Below are positions 31,011 to 41,344 of a DNA stretch of 64,000 bases, one piece after another. The DNA is taken from positions 248,001 through 312,000 of the forward strand of contig JYJJ01000006.1 of assembly GCA_003263775.1 (NCBI GenBank), written 5' to 3'. Position 1 is the stretch's first letter; every line of letters begins with the position of its first letter. The translations under genes and the position numbers were made by a program. The notes below the pieces were generated by a model. That model saw only the letters and a program-made list of their open reading frames with translations, was not told where the DNA came from and made no database searches. This DNA is from Vibrio maritimus. GTDB lineage: Bacteria; Pseudomonadota; Gammaproteobacteria; Enterobacterales; Vibrionaceae.

Positions 31011-32289
31011 ATGATGAATAAACATACAGATTCATACTACGCTCACTCGATCCCAAATGTAAGTGAGTACCCACAACTGCAAGACAATATTGAATGTGAT
31101 GTTTGCGTGGTTGGTGCCGGTTTCTCGGGCTTGTCGTCAGCGCTGCATCTTGCTGAGAAAGGCTTCAAAGTTGTGGTACTTGAGAACGCCAAAGTAGGCT
31201 TTGGTGCGACGGGTCGTAACGGTGGTCAGATTGTAAATAGCTACAGCCGCGATGTGGATGTTATTGAAAGTCGCTATGGCGAGAAGCAAGCGAAGGCTTT
31301 GTGCGACATGATTTTTGAGGGTGGTGACATCATTCGCGGCCTTATCGACAAGCACAACATCGATTGTGATTTCAAACAGGGCGGCATGTTCACCGCGCTG
31401 AACAACAAGCAAATGAAAGGCCTTGAAGAGCATAAAAAGCACTGGGAACGCTACGGCAACGACAAACTAAGCTTGCTTGATGCTAATGAAGTCGAAGCGA
31501 CAGTTGGCACAAAAGCTTATAAAGGTGCGCTACTGGATATGAGTGGTGGCCACATCCACCCACTTAAATTAGCGCTGGGAGAAGCGGCAGCTATTACAGC
31601 TCTGGGTGGGCAAATCTTTGAACAATCAGGCGTAACGCGCGTGGAAAAAGGTGTAAACCCTGTTGCTCACACAGAAAAAGGCAGTGTAAAAGCCAAGTAC
31701 ATTGTCCTAGCAGGTAATGCGTACTTGGGTGGTTTGGCACCAAACATCAGCAACAAAGCGATCCCTTGCGGTACCCAAGTTGTGGCAACCGAACCGCTAT
31801 CAGAAGCGATGTTAAAAGATATCCTGCCATCAGATTACTGTGTTGAAGATTGTAATTATTTACTGGATTACTTCCGCCTAAGTGCCGACAAACGTCTGCT
31901 GTTTGGTGGTGGCGTAGTATACGGCGCACGTGACCCAGAAAACATTGAAGCTTGATTCGACCGAAGATGGAAAAGATCTTCCCACAACTTAAAGGCATCG
32001 GCATCGATTACAAGTGGACGGGTAACTTCCTTCTTACTTACTCCCGTATGCCACAGTTTGGTTCTTTTGCCGACAATATCTATTACCTTCAGGGCTACAG
32101 CGGCCATGGTGTGACTTGTACGCACCTAGCAGGAAAACTGCTTGCTGAGGCTCTATCGGGTCACGCTGAACGCTTTGATGCTTTCGCAGACCTTACCCAC
32201 GTAACCTTCCCTGGCGGTCGCATTTTGCGATTCCGTTTACGGCGATGGGTGCGGCGTACTACAACTTGCGCGATAAACTCGCAATTTAA
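31011..32289 (+). CDS. puuB: Gamma-glutamylputrescine oxidase, FAD-dependent (two frameshifts as read)
   Basis: This flavoprotein oxidises gamma-glutamylputrescine to the aldehyde. The FAD-binding motif VCVVGAGFSGLSSALHLAEKG lies at about residues 29-49 and GATGRNGGQIVN is a typical second motif. AAGGA precedes the ATG at 31011. One T added at 31952-31953 restores ENIEALIRPKMEKIFPQL. One C added at 32233-32234 restores the C-terminus RFPFTAMGAAYYNLRDKLAI with stop at 32287-32289. The result is 426 residues, the usual size of PuuB. The downstream frame as read would end in an unrelated tail. Confidence 0.88.
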
Positions 32290-32387
32290 TCCCAAGAAGA
32301 TACAAAAACACCACTAGACAAAAAGAAGTGCCTGCAATGACGGGCACTCAGTCAGCCCTTAGATGAGAAGAGATAAAGGAAGATCCT

Positions 32388-33254
32388 ATGAGTAAAGTAG
32401 TTAAATTTGCTGCCCTTCAGTTGACCAAAACTTGGGACCTAGATGCAAACCTAGAAAAGATTAAAGGCGCGATTCGTGAAGCAGCAGCGAACGGTGCAAA
32501 TGTGATTGTGCCTCAGGAGCTCATGGCCGCCCCTTATTTCTGTAAAAAACAAGAAGCGAAGTACTTTGAGCTTGCGGAAGAAACGGACAACTGTCGCCTG
32601 ATTAAAGAACTGAGTGCATTGGCAAATGAGTTGAATGTCGTTATCCCAGTGAGCTATTTCGAAAAAGCGGGTAACACCTTTTTCAATTCTCTCGTGATGA
32701 TCGATGCCGATGGTACTGTACTTGAGAACTACCGTAAGTCACACATTCCAGATGGCCCTGGCTACAGCGAAAAGTACTACTTCAGCCCTGGCGATACCGG
32801 TTTTAAAGTATGGAAAACGCAATTTGGTACCTTCGGTGCGGGCATTTGCTGGGATCAATGGTTCCCAGAGCTTGCTCGTAGCCTAGTTCTGAGTGGCGCA
32901 GAAGCCATTTTCTACCCAACAGCGATTGGCTCAGAGCCACAAGACCTGTCTCTGGATTCTAGAGATCATTGGCAACGTACGATGCAAGGCCACTCTGCGG
33001 CGAACCTAGTGCCGGTGATTGCTTCTAACCGTGTAGGTGTCGAAGCGGATGACGGCATAGAGACAACGTTCTATGGCTCATCATTCATCACCGATCATAC
33101 TGGTGGTAAGCTAGCGGAAGCACCTCGTGAAGGTGAAGCGATCATCTACGCAGAAATTGATCTTCAAGAAACAGCCAAAGCTCGTCACGCTTGGGGTCTA
33201 TTCCGTGACCGCCGTCCAGAGCTATATCAAGATATTCTTAGCCTAGCGAAGTAG
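32388..33254 (+). CDS. aguB: N-carbamoylputrescine amidase
   Basis: A nitrilase-superfamily amidase converting N-carbamoylputrescine to putrescine, CO2 and ammonia. The Glu-Lys-Cys triad is visible as Glu44 (VPQELMAAPYF), Lys117 (YRKSHIPDGPGY) and Cys154 (GAGICWDQWFPE). The GYSEKYYFSPGD segment is characteristic of carbamoylputrescine amidases. The 288-residue protein is followed after 11 bases by agmatine deiminase, its pathway partner. AAAGGAAG precedes the ATG. Confidence 0.95.
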   Translation: MSKVVKFAALQLTKTWDLDANLEKIKGAIREAAANGANVIVPQELMAAPYFCKKQEAKYFELAEETDNCRLIKELSALANELNVVIPVSYFEKAGNTFFNSLVMIDADGTVLENYRKSHIPDGPGYSEKYYFSPGDTGFKVWKTQFGTFGAGICWDQWFPELARSLVLSGAEAIFYPTAIGSEPQDLSLDSRDHWQRTMQGHSAANLVPVIASNRVGVEADDGIETTFYGSSFITDHTGGKLAEAPREGEAIIYAEIDLQETAKARHAWGLFRDRRPELYQDILSLAK

Positions 33255-33265
33255 TGAGGTGACCG

Positions 33266-34346
33266 ATGAAACTCACCACAACACCAAAACAAGATGGTTT
33301 CTTTTTTCCGGCAGAGTTTGAGCCGGTAAGAGAAGTTTGGTTAGCTTGGCCCGAGCGCCGCGACAACTGGCGAGACAATGCCAAGCCAGCGCAGAGAACT
33401 TCGCGAAGGTCGCCAATGCGATTGCCGATGTTGTCCCTGTATCAGTAGCAGTGAGCAGCGCTCAGTATGAGAAGGCTCGTGCGATGCTTGACCGCTCAGT
33501 AAAGCTGGTGGAGATGGCATTCAATGATTCTTGGATGCGAGATATTGGCCCAACGGTCGTGGTTAACGCGAAGGGTGACAGGCGCGGCGTGAGCTGGCAG
33601 TTCAATGCTTGGGTGGTGAGTTCAATGGTCTTTATGATGACTGGAGTGATGACGATAACGTTGCTGCTGCAGTATGTGATGTCATGGGGCTTGATCACTA
33701 TCGTGCTCCATTCGTTCTAGAAGGTGGTGCTATTCACACCGATGGTGAAGGCACACTATATACCACTGAAGAATGCTTGCTGAGCCCAGGACGTAATCCA
33801 TCACTGTCTAAGACCCAGATCGAAACCAAACTGAGTGAATATCTTGGTATCGAGAAAGTAGTATGGCTACCTAAGGGATTGTTTAACGACGAAACCGATG
33901 GCCACGTAGACAATCTCATTCACGTGGTTGCACCTGGTAAAGTGGTATTAAGTTGGACAGATGATCCGTTCGATCCCCAGTATGCTCTATCGAGGGAGGC
34001 GTTATCAGCACTCAAGTCCCAAAAGGACGCTAAGGGTCGCGCTATCGAAGTCATCAAAGTGCCATTGCCTGGACCGCTATACTACTCTCATGAAGAGGCG
34101 TCTGGCGTGGAAAGTAGCGATGGTATGAACCGCCAAGCGGGAGAACGATTAAGTGCTTCTTACGCTAACTTTTTGATGGTTAATGGTCATGTTTTTCTGC
34201 CGCTACTAGACAGTGAGTTTGACAGCATCGCGATAGAGATTTTGGCTGCAGCGCTGCCTGATTATCAAATCGTCGGAATTCAGACACGCGAAGTCTTGTT
34301 AGGTGGCGGCAACATACATTGTATTACTCAGCAGATCCCGGCTTAG
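33266..34346 (+). CDS. aguA: Agmatine deiminase (two frameshifts as read)
   Basis: This enzyme hydrolyses agmatine to N-carbamoylputrescine and ammonia, feeding AguB. Three overlapping frames combine into one 360-residue protein when one A is added at 33383-33384 (restoring [16 protein letters not shown]) and one G at 33611-33613 (restoring [14 protein letters not shown]). Family motifs are [40 protein letters not shown] and the catalytic Cys in [21 protein letters not shown] precedes the ATG. The two breaks are both in homopolymers, which favours read error over decay. Confidence 0.9.
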
Positions 34347-34427
34347 GGCTCTGTTTACTGACTCACTCTATTTACAAACAAAATGGCGGCTCAATAGAAG
34401 CAAGCCACAGAAACAAAAGGATTCACC

Positions 34428-35855
34428 ATGCAGCAAGTTGACAACAAAAGCCTATTGGCGTTTATGGTGACAGCAGCCGACAACGCTGTTGAAGTAACCA
34501 ACCCTGCAACGGAAGAAACGGTGGGCTTTGCGCCACGTTCAAGTGATGCAGAAGTGATGGACGCTATTGAGCGTGCACATGTGGCCCAGAAAGAGTGGGC
34601 GAAGGTACCAGCAAAAACACGTGCCGGCATGCTCAACCGTTGGTTCCAGCTAATTCTTGAAAACAAAGATGACCTTGCTCGAATTATGACGATGGAACAA
34701 GGTAAACCACTCGCAGAAGCGGCGGGAGAAGTGCTGTATGGCGCGAGCTTTATTGAATGGTTCGCGGAAGAAGCTAAACGTACTTATGGCGATACGATCC
34801 CAGGTCCAACGGCCGATAAGCGAGTCGTGACTATCAAGCAACCTATTGGCGTTGCCGTAGCTATCACCCCTTGGAACTTTCCTATTGCAATGATCACGCG
34901 TAAAGCAGGACCGGCTCTTGCTGCAGGTTGTAGCTTTGTAGTGAAACCGTCTGATTCAACGCCGCTATCTGCGTTCGCCATCGTGGAACTGGCTTACCAA
35001 GCGGGCATTCCAAAAGACGCGCTGCAAGTCGTGCTGGGTGAAAGCTCACGTAAAATTGGGGCAATCTTCACATCGCACCCTCTGATCAGAAAGCTCTCTT
35101 TCACAGGCTCTACGCAAGTGGGCAGTGTATTAATGGCGCAGTCTGCTAAAGACATTAAACGCACGTCGATGGAACTAGGTGGTAACGCGCCATTTATTGT
35201 TTTTGACGATGCAGATATTGATGCAGCGGTTCAAGGCGCTATGGCGTCTAAATTCCGAAATGCAGGCCAAACGTGTGTTTGTGCTAACCGCTTCTATGTT
35301 CATAGCAAAGTTTATGATGAGTTTGTTGCCAAGTTCGATGCAGCTGTTCAGCAGCTTAAGATAGGTAACGGTCTAGATGAAGGCGTTAGCATCGGCCCTG
35401 TGATTAATGAAAGTGCAAAACAGGGCATTCAAGCTCTGATTGATCGTGCTGTTGAGCAGGGCGCGACACCTGTCACGCCGCTTAAATCCCTTGAAGGCAA
35501 CTTTATGCAGCCAGTAGTGCTAAAAGATGTCTCCCACAGTATGGATATCGTTCAAGAAGAGATCTTTGGCCCGGTTGCACCTGTGATTCGCTTTGAAACG
35601 GATGAAGAGCTAATCGAGATGGCTAACGACACCATTTACGGTCTAGCGAGCTACTTCTACAGCCAAAATATTCATCGTGTATGGAAAGTGGCGGAAGCAC
35701 TGGAATATGGCATGGTCGGCATCAACGAAGGCATTATTTCTACTGAGGTTGCACCATTTGGTGGTGTGAAACAATCGGGTATTGGCCGTGAAGGCGCGAA
35801 GCAAGGTATCGACGAGTATATGGACGTTAAATATCTCTGCTTTGGTGGCAATTAA
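34428..35855 (+). CDS. gabD: Succinate-semialdehyde dehydrogenase
   Basis: An NAD(P)+-dependent aldehyde dehydrogenase completing GABA catabolism to succinate. The 475-residue protein shows ITPWNFPIAMITRKAGPALAAG, SFTGSTQVGSVL, catalytic Glu in SMELGGNAPFIVFDDAD and Cys in FRNAGQTCVCANRFYVH. The ELGGNAPFIVF and GMVGINEG segments are typical of GabD rather than betaine or general aldehyde dehydrogenases. It lies 28 bases before gabT. The partner gene supports the substrate assignment, and in this operon it handles succinate semialdehyde from putrescine-derived GABA. Confidence 0.9.
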   Translation: MQQVDNKSLLAFMVTAADNAVEVTNPATEETVGFAPRSSDAEVMDAIERAHVAQKEWAKVPAKTRAGMLNRWFQLILENKDDLARIMTMEQGKPLAEAAGEVLYGASFIEWFAEEAKRTYGDTIPGPTADKRVVTIKQPIGVAVAITPWNFPIAMITRKAGPALAAGCSFVVKPSDSTPLSAFAIVELAYQAGIPKDALQVVLGESSRKIGAIFTSHPLIRKLSFTGSTQVGSVLMAQSAKDIKRTSMELGGNAPFIVFDDADIDAAVQGAMASKFRNAGQTCVCANRFYVHSKVYDEFVAKFDAAVQQLKIGNGLDEGVSIGPVINESAKQGIQALIDRAVEQGATPVTPLKSLEGNFMQPVVLKDVSHSMDIVQEEIFGPVAPVIRFETDEELIEMANDTIYGLASYFYSQNIHRVWKVAEALEYGMVGINEGIISTEVAPFGGVKQSGIGREGAKQGIDEYMDVKYLCFGGN

Positions 35856-35883
35856 TTAGCGATAACGAATAAAGGACTGAACA

Positions 35884-37157
35884 ATGAAAAATCAACAACT
35901 GCACGAAAGAAGAAGCAAAGTTATCGCTCAAGGCATGGGCGCACTTTACCCACTGTATGTTGAGAAAGCGGAAAATGCCCATGTATGGGATGTCGATGGC
36001 AACAAGTACATCGATTTCGCTGCAGGTATTGCAGTAACCAATACGGGTCACTCTCACCCACGCATTACAGAAGCAGTGAAAGCGCAGATTGAAAACTTCT
36101 CTCATACCTGTGCCATGGTGACGCCATACGAATCATTTGTGGAGCTGGCTGAAAAACTTACAGAGCTTGCTCCGGGTGACACCGAGAAGAAAGCCATCTT
36201 CCTTACCACAGGTGCCGAAGCGGTCGAAAACGCGGTGAAAGTGGCACGTGCTCATACTGGACGAAGCGGCGTTATCGCTTTTAAAGGTGGTTTCCACGGC
36301 CGTACTAATATGACTATGGGTCTAACCGGTAAGGTTGCACCATATAAAGCGGCTTTGGACCGTTCCCGAACGAGATCTTCCATGCGCCGTATCCGAATGC
36401 GTTCCATGGCATTAGCACTCAAGACAGCTTGCAAGCACTTGAAGATCTGTTTGCTTGTGACATTGAGCCTAGCCGTGTTGCGGCGATCATTTTTGAGCCA
36501 GTGCAAGGTGAGGGTGGTTTCTATCAAGCGCCTCAAGACTTTGCCGAAGCGGTGCGTGCACTGTGTGACAAGCACGGTATCTTGCTGATAGCGGATGAGA
36601 TCCAAACAGGTTTTGCCCGCACAGGCAAAATGTTCGCAACTGAGCACATTGGTATTGAACCTGATTTGATGACGATGGCGAAAGGAATTGCGGGTGGTTT
36701 CCCAATCTCTGCAGTAGTCGGTAAAGCACACGTTATGGATTCTGCGCTTCCTGGTGGCCTTGGCGGCACTTACGCTGGCTCTCCACTTGGCTGTATCGCG
36801 GGCTTAGAAGTTCTCAAGATCATCGAAGAAGAGCAACTGTGTGCTAAAGCTCAAGGTATCGGTGAAGTCGTTAATGCTCGAATGACCGCGCTGCAAAAGC
36901 AAGTTCCAGCAATTGGTGACATCCGTACTATCGGCGCAATGATGGCGATTGAGTTTACCGACCCACAGACGCAGCAGCCATTGCAAGATGTCACCAAAGC
37001 GGTGATTGCTAAGGCTCAAGAAAACGGTCTTATCTTGTTGTCGTGTGGCGTAAAAGCGAATGTGATTCGCCTATTGCCACCGCTAACCATAGAGTCAGAA
37101 GTGTTAGCAGAAGGCTTAGATAAGCTAGAAGCTATCATTTCAGACGTGGCGAAGTAA
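35884..37157 (+). CDS. gabT: 4-aminobutyrate aminotransferase (frameshifted as read)
   Basis: A PLP-dependent class III aminotransferase moving the amino group of GABA to 2-oxoglutarate. One G added at 36351-36352 restores APYKAGFGPFPNEIFHAPYP and gives 424 residues, the GabT/PuuE length. Motifs are FLTTGAEAVENAVKVARAHTGR, LLIADEIQTGFARTGKMFA and the PLP Lys in MAKGIAGGFPISAVVG. It is the last gene of the unit, followed by a strong terminator. It could equally be named puuE, since the two are close paralogues. The frameshift is probably a read error. Confidence 0.9.
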
Positions 37158-37208
37158 TCCCCCTAGCTTCCCACAGATTTTTATCGCTCCGATAAAGTCT
37201 CTCCCTAA

Positions 37209-37243
37209 AAAAGCCCCCTCGATTCGAGCCCGAGGGGGCTTTT
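37209..37243 (+). terminator. Terminator of the puu/agu/gab operon
   Basis: A 13-bp GC-rich stem (AAAAGCCCCCTCG / CGAGGGGGCTTTT) with a 9-base loop and a T-rich tail (TTTTCTTTTTT) lies about 50 bases past gabT. Confidence 0.92.
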
Positions 37244-37298
37244 CTTTTTTCTGATCTTTTTGTCAATTTTTGATCATGCTGGAAGTATTGATCATTTA

Positions 37299-37328
37299 TC
37301 AATTTAAAACTATATAGTTTTAAATTGA
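37299..37328. repeat. Perfect 30-bp palindrome upstream of manA
   Basis: The left arm TCAATTTAAAACTAT (37299-37313) is exactly complementary to the right arm ATAGTTTTAAATTGA (37314-37328), with no loop. It lies about 115 bases before the manA start, after the puu terminator, in an AT-rich tract that also contains two TGATCAT copies (37271-37277 and 37289-37295). It could be a large dimer-binding operator or a cruciform-prone site. Confidence 0.6.
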
Positions 37329-37373
37329 GTTCTGTTAACTTATGCGAATGTTCGGCACTCCGTTAGCAGACCT

Positions 37374-37417
37374 GGATCCTGATAGCGCTCTTTTGAACAA
37401 GTCCGCTATCAAGATCC
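37374..37417 (+). promoter_or_regulatory. 5'-leader hairpin before manA
   Basis: Arms GGATCCTGATAGCG (37374-37387) and CGCTATCAAGATCC (37404-37417) pair over 14 positions with one mismatch and a 16-base loop. The hairpin ends 24 bases before the manA ATG and has no U-tract, so it is more likely a leader element or split operator than a terminator. Confidence 0.5.
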
Positions 37418-37441
37418 CTTTGATGATTGGTTGGAATTTTC

Positions 37442-38631
37442 ATGACGCAACAACATTTTTTACCTATGAGTAATGTTATCCAAGATTACCCATGGGGCAG
37501 TGAGACCTCGATTTCGACGCTTTTTGGTATCGAGAATCCGGAGCATAAACCGCAAGCCGAACTTTGGATGGGCGCGCATCCTAACGGCTGTTCGCAGATC
37601 TTCATCGACAATCACTTGGTTCGCCTCGACGAATGGGTGGCAGGCGACCCAGAGTCTATTCTCAGCCCTTCTGTACAGCAGCAATTTGGTGAGTTGCCAT
37701 ACTTGTTCAAAGTGCTTGCGGCAGAAAATGCACTGTCGATTCAAGTGCACCCGAGTAAAGAACAAGCTGAGAGAGGCTATTTGTTAGAGCAGCAACATGG
37801 CTTGGCTGTAAATGCGGACTGTCGAAACTACAAAGATCCCAACCACAAACCAGAGTTGGTTTATGCTTTAACTCGCTATCAAGCATGAATGGTTTTAGGC
37901 CTCATGAAGAGATCCTGAAGTACTTTAATACGTTGGATATTGCAGAGTTGTCTGAGCTCGTCACCGAATACAATACAGAGCCGAACCCAGCGGGACTCAA
38001 GCAATTCTTTGTCGGATTGCTGAAGTTGGAAGGGGACATCAAATGCCGCGCCATTGACGGCCTATTGAGTTTTGCTAGCAATCAGCAAGGCGATGAGACA
38101 TTTGAGCTTATTACTTGGTTAGCAGAGCGATACCCAGGTGATATTGGTTTATTCGCACCACTTATCTTGCATGTTCTTACTTTAGAGCCAGGCCAGGCAA
38201 TGTACCTAGATGCGTGTACTCCTCATGCCTATTGCAAAGGGACAGGTCTTGAAATTATGGCTAACTCAGACAACGTGCTTCGAGCTGGACTGACGCCAAA
38301 GCATATTGATGTTGCTGAATTGGCCGCCTGTACGGTGTTTGAACCAAAGCGTCTTGAAGCTTTGCTCTCGACTCCCCATCGTGAGAACGGCGCAGAGCAC
38401 TTTTTGGTGCCAGTAAAAGACTTTAAGTTCAGTGTTTATGCGAATCAGCACCAGCGTGAGCTTACGGTGGAAACGCCAGAGATCTTGTTTGCACTCGATG
38501 AGCCAGTGCATCTAACGCATGAAAATGGCGAGGTTGCTGTGTTGGAACGCGGACATTCTATGTTCATTCCGGCTTTTGCTAAGCGCTATTCTGTCAGTTG
38601 CCAAGGTAAGTTTGCGCGAGCCTACTGTTAG
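37442..38631 (+). CDS. manA: Mannose-6-phosphate isomerase, class I, first copy (frameshifted as read)
   Basis: A zinc-dependent cytoplasmic isomerase between mannose-6-P and fructose-6-P. Zinc and active-site segments are visible: LSIQVHPSKEQAERG, ACTPHAYCKGTGLEIMANSDNVLRAGLTPKHID. The ATG at 37442 is preferred over the in-frame TTG at 37427. One A added at 37885 joins the halves (RYQAMNGFRPHEEIL) into 396 residues. A paralogue lies 7 kb away in the mannosylglycerate operon. This copy is monocistronic, with its own unusual upstream palindromes and a downstream terminator. Confidence 0.9.
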
Positions 38632-38670
38632 GCTTGAGAACAAAAATTGATGCAATATCGACAAATTGCT

Positions 38671-38699
38671 AGGGAGATCGCGAGAGATCTCCCTTTTTT
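38671..38699 (+). terminator. Terminator of the first manA
   Basis: A 9-bp stem (AGGGAGATC / GATCTCCCT) with a 6-base loop followed by a run of T residues lies 40 bases past the stop codon. Confidence 0.9.
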
Positions 38700-38803
38700 G
38701 TCCAATTTGTACAGAATGCAATCAGCATGGATTGCAATTTAGTTACAGATAACTAGTATGTAATTTAAGGAAATGTAAAAACTAAAGCACTAGGTACTGT
38801 AAA

Positions 38804-39343
38804 ATGGAATTTAGAGTAGCAGAATATGCTGACTTTCAAAATGTGGCTCAATTACACGCATCGAGCTGGCAACACGCTTATAAGGGAATCATGCGCCAAT
38901 CGTATCTTGATGACTCGGTTCTAGAAGATAAACAACTGATTTGGCAGACAAGGTTGCTTAATCCGCCTTTTAGTCAACATGTCCTTGTCGCAGAAGACAA
39001 TGGTGAGTTGGTAGGGTTTATTTGTCTTTTTGGCAATCATAATGTCGATTTCGGCACTATCATCGATAATCTTCATGTCACGCCTCAAGCACAGCGTCGC
39101 GGTGTCGCTAAGCAGCTTATCGTTCGTGCCGTCGAATGGGCGGAAAAGTTCTACCCAGACAATGGCATTTTCCTCGAGGTCCTCGCCGACAATACCAATG
39201 CCATTCACTTCTATGAGTCGCTAGGCGGCAATCAAGTCCTCAAACAACGCACAGAATCCCCTTGTGGTAAGTTTCTCGATGAATATCTCTACACTTGGAA
39301 GCGTCCAGCGGACTTGGGTGAAGGGTGTGGCGTTCTAGCTTAA
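38804..39343 (+). CDS. GNAT-family N-acetyltransferase
   Basis: A 179-residue acetyltransferase. Motif A is seen as IDNLHVTPQAQRRGVAKQLIVRAVEW, and motif B as LEVLADNTNAIHFYESLGGN. The N-terminal FQNVAQLHASSWQHAYKGIM segment is common in acetyltransferases of this subgroup. No substrate is indicated. The ribosome site is weak. A bidirectional terminator follows at 39356-39379. Confidence 0.87.
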   Translation: MEFRVAEYADFQNVAQLHASSWQHAYKGIMRQSYLDDSVLEDKQLIWQTRLLNPPFSQHVLVAEDNGELVGFICLFGNHNVDFGTIIDNLHVTPQAQRRGVAKQLIVRAVEWAEKFYPDNGIFLEVLADNTNAIHFYESLGGNQVLKQRTESPCGKFLDEYLYTWKRPADLGEGCGVLA

Positions 39344-39355
39344 CCTAATAGAAAG

Positions 39356-39379
39356 AGCACCTCATAAAGAGGTGCTTTT
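39356..39379. terminator. Bidirectional terminator
   Basis: An 8-bp stem (AGCACCTC / GAGGTGCT) with a 5-base loop and a T run on the plus strand separates the acetyltransferase from the convergent lipoprotein gene. Confidence 0.85.
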
Positions 39380-39398
39380 CATTTATTAAGCTTCGTTG

Positions 39399-41194
39399 TT
39401 AGAAATCTAGCCTAAATACAGGTGTCGTTCCGCTGACTTCGTTGCCTACCGCGATGAAGTGCTGACCTTGCCTTGTAAAATACTTAATCGACTCAGGCCC
39501 AAGATCTCCGGCTTTCGGGTTATACGCATCGTTCGTACAATCACCATTGTCTACTTGAGTGCAAACCGGTTGGCTAAAGTCACGATTGTTCACATAGGTG
39601 ATAAATAATGCCTGCTCTGGAACACTAACGTCATAAACCATAATACCGCCTTGTCGTTCCAGCCCAATAAAGGCGTAATGACGGCCATTGATAGAGGCGA
39701 CTTCAATAGCTTCTGGTTCGACGCCTTTGTCATCACTACGATCATCGGCTGAAGTGTTGTTGTCATTAGTGCTGTTGAAGTTGGCTTTGTCGTTCATCAG
39801 TACAATGTTTGCGAACTCATCTCCGCTGTCGTACACAGCTTGGCCTTGGTCATTCCAAATCGTGAAAGAACGAGCGCCAAACGCTTGTACCTTTTCGTCA
39901 GCTTGTAGTGGACTGTTTGCTTTGATGACTTTAAGGCGCGCAAGTTGTTTGTTGTCTTTGAGCGCTGTGGCAAGAGGGTGGTCATCAGCAACCTTGAGCT
40001 TTTTGCCGCGCACCTCATCTACATAGGCAATACAGAAGTCTTGGTTGGACGCGTAATCCGCTGCTGACTGGTCTTCGTCGCCATCCCATTTATAGCCAAG
40101 TTGGTCACACTGCTCCTGAGTGGTATCAAACCCATATTCACGACCGTCACCTTCGTTTGCTGTCACTATGTAGGTCTTTCCATCCACTTGGTAACTGGTA
40201 ATGCTATCAGGCATATAAAGCCCTTCTAGCATTGGGTAGCTTTGTAAGTTGCCAACCATCTTGTCTTTGTTGGATGCATCCAGCTGAGCGGTTTCCCAGG
40301 ATTTGCCACCAAGTCCGTAGATGCCGACTACGCGTTTTTGTTCAACGTCGATGGCCGCCAGCGCATTGTTTTCTTGAAGTGCGACGTACACTTGACCGTT
40401 ATCTGCAAAGGTTAAGTATTCTGGTTCCAGGTCTTGTGCGACGCTCGCTTTCGGGTGTGAGATTCGAACCTTGTCACTCAGTTCAGTATGTCTGGATTCA
40501 CCTTGGTTGAAGTCTCTAAAGTCGATTTGCGTCACCTCGGCATTGAGTGGGCCTTTGCCTAAGTCGACGAGCGTTACTGAGCCTTCTGGATCGATAGAGT
40601 AATCGGAGTTTGGTTCACCCTCGTTGGCCGAGGCGATGTATCGCCCATCTCTAGAAAAGCTCACCATATCGGGCAGAGCGCCTGCTGGGTAAGTTGTAAT
40701 GAGTTCTAAAGTATCTGAACGGTACAATGCGATGAGACCCGCTTTTTGCTTATTCGCATTTTCAATGGCAACTGCGACCAATCCTTGATGCACAGAAACG
40801 CTGTTTGCCGCGCCAATGGCAATACCTGACTGCGCTGCTGCCGAGTTAAGATCAATTTGTCCGGACAGAGTTGGTGCACTCGCCTCGTCAAGTGACATGA
40901 CGTCAACGGTTTTACCTTGAGCATTGACGACATAAAGCTTGTCGGTGCAGCTATCGTAACTGACGATTTCAGCGGCAGAGCTAGCAAATGGCGCATTAGC
41001 TACAGAAGTCCCGACAAGAGTAAGACCACTGACCGTCATCTCACTGGGTTGTGGCGCTGTTTGAGCCAGACATTGAATATTAAATTCTTTCACAGCCGAG
41101 AATGGCTGACTTGTGGATGTTGGTGTGCTTGAGGCGCAGCCCAGTAAACTGGCAGAAGCAATGACTAGGCAGATAGAGCGAGTGTGTGTTTCAT
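39399..41194 (-). CDS. Choice-of-anchor I family lipoprotein (frameshift in signal peptide as read)
   Basis: An exported beta-propeller-like protein. The main frame starts inside the mature protein. The true start is the ATG at 41194 with GGAGG upstream. One base added to the TTT at 41189-41191 gives a lipoprotein signal ending LIASASLLGC-like (ASASLLGCASS), followed by 598 residues in total. Repeated segments such as LPDMVSFSRDGRYIASANEGEPN and PDSITSYQVDGKTYIVTANEGDGREY mark the family, often annotated with phytase- or alkaline-phosphatase-like proteins. It is probably anchored to a membrane. The activity is unproven. The C-terminus VFRLDF completes the fold. Confidence 0.75.
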
Positions 41195-41298
41195 GTTTCC
41201 TCCTTGAAAGTAGACTCGCCGACTTTAGAGAAGTGGTATGAAGGTTTTATGTCGATAATGTAACTATCTGATTAAATAATATAATTAACAATAAAACA

Positions 41299-41322
41299 AA
41301 GCGAGAGCCATTGCCCTCGCTT
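41299..41322 (-). terminator. Terminator of the PLP lyase gene
   Basis: A 7-bp stem (AAGCGAG / CTCGCTT) with further internal GC pairing is followed on the minus strand by TTGTTTTATTG. It lies 22 bases after the stop codon. Confidence 0.7.
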
Positions 41323-41344
41323 ATCTCGTCTCTGATAGTCGGAA

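Noticed and set aside
29499..35855. puuC and gabD as a recent duplication
   Set aside because: The two aldehyde dehydrogenases differ throughout in sequence and match different subfamilies, so they are ordinary distant paralogues.
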